Positions 5,539-5,674 of a stretch of 5,674 bases of DNA are shown here, one piece after another; the stretch's first letter is position 1; every line of letters starts with the position of its first letter. The stretch covers positions 1-5,674 of the forward strand of contig CADBTM010000061.1 in the NCBI GenBank assembly GCA_902797555.1, read 5' to 3'. The DNA is from Oscillospiraceae bacterium (lineage in GTDB: Bacteria; Bacillota; Clostridia; Oscillospirales; Butyricicoccaceae). A program made the position numbers and the translations under genes. The notes below the pieces were generated by a model. That model saw nothing but the letters and a program-made list of their open reading frames with translations. It was not told where the DNA came from and searched no databases.

Positions 5539-5558
5539 AAAAAGCAGTCATTTTCTTT

Positions 5559-5587
5559 ATTATACCAGCCTTGCGCCCATGATTCAA
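5559..5587 (-). promoter_or_regulatory. Sigma-A-type promoter of the esterase-MBL-LysE-ogt operon
   Basis: On the minus strand, TTGAAT (5582-5587) is the -35 element and a perfect TATAAT (5559-5564) is the -10, with 17 bp between them. Transcription should begin near 5550, leaving a leader of about 25-30 nt that holds the ribosome-binding site. No other promoter-sized gap exists within the four-gene cluster, so this promoter probably drives all of it. The -35 box touches the foot of the inverted repeat at 5587-5622. Confidence 0.8.
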
Positions 5588-5622
5588 GAAGCCAAAACCA
5601 CAAAAGAGCGGTTTTGGCTTCT
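5587..5622. terminator. Perfect 13-bp inverted repeat; probable terminator of the upstream minus-strand gene
   Basis: AGAAGCCAAAACC (5587-5599) pairs perfectly with GGTTTTGGCTTCT (5610-5622) around a 10-nt loop. It lies about 12 bp downstream of a probable minus-strand stop codon, so it most likely terminates that gene. The tail on the minus strand is only TTCTTGAAT, a poor T-tract. The plus-strand tail (TCGTGTTTCTGTTTAT) is richer in T but interrupted. The hairpin may therefore be an inefficient or bidirectional terminator, or an operator-like dyad next to the esterase promoter. Confidence 0.6.
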
Positions 5623-5633
5623 CGTGTTTCTGT

Positions 5634-5674
5634 TTATAACAGGTCTTTTTTCACCACCCGGTAGGCGGGGCGAT
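5634..5674 (-). CDS. Probable C-terminal end of a minus-strand gene (partial, runs off the window)
   Basis: On the minus strand the last codons read RPAYRVVKKDLL followed by TAA at 5634-5636. The composition (basic and hydrophobic, codons rich in G/C at third positions such as CGC, CCC, GCC, TAC, CGG, GTG, GAC and CTG) resembles its neighbours. The stop is followed after about 12 bp by the hairpin at 5587-5622, as expected for a gene end. Only 12 residues are available, so no family can be named. It would lie upstream of, and in the same direction as, the esterase operon. Confidence 0.45.
   Translation of the reverse strand, partial: RPAYRVVKKDLL

Noticed and set aside
5525..5587. N-terminal extension of the esterase to the TTG at 5587 or the ATG at 5551
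   Set aside because: The TTG is part of the -35 hexamer and the ATG lies about 8 bp from the -10 box, so neither would be translated from this promoter. The ATG at 5524 has the proper ribosome-binding site.

Overview
The window reads as a compact stretch of chromosome from a GC-rich Firmicute, probably a gut-type clostridium of the Oscillospiraceae/Ruminococcaceae kind. This is inference. It rests on strong AGGAGG-type Shine-Dalgarno sites, sigma-A-like promoters, short-loop rho-independent terminators with T-tracts, GC-rich third codon positions, and an Ogt protein whose core (SAQAVGGAVG...PCHRV) resembles clostridial homologues. No mobile element, CRISPR array, tRNA or rRNA was seen.

Layout. 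Positions 1-435 hold no convincing protein gene. They contain several potential RNA hairpins, a very good terminator at 203-234 for something transcribed rightward from upstream, and then the promoter and a candidate operator for the first operon. Positions 436-1672 (+ strand) are a two-gene operon: a flavodoxin-family protein and a TauE/SafE (TSUP) membrane transporter. A GC-rich hairpin at 1684-1714 lies between convergent operons and can terminate transcription from both sides.

Positions 5587 down to 1713 (- strand) form a tightly packed four-gene operon. In transcription order it encodes a membrane-anchored type-B carboxylesterase, a metallo-beta-lactamase-fold hydrolase, a LysE/RhtB-family exporter and an O6-alkylguanine-DNA alkyltransferase (Ogt). 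The first two genes overlap by 4 bp (ATGA) and the next two by 16 bp. The last junction places the LysE stop codon inside the Ogt ribosome-binding site. A near-consensus promoter (TTGAAT-17-TATAAT) lies just upstream of the esterase. Beyond it are a perfect inverted repeat and the probable last codons of another minus-strand gene that runs off the window.

How the genes may work together. The esterase, hydrolase and exporter could make up a small catabolic or detoxification set: an extracytoplasmic ester cleavage, a cytoplasmic hydrolysis and export of a small amino-acid-like product. Ogt would then repair alkylation damage. Only the operon architecture is visible; the shared function is speculation. 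All individual families are well known. The less ordinary points are the three-helix membrane anchor on the esterase, the operon's gene combination, and the unexplained structured leader or RNA region at the left edge.
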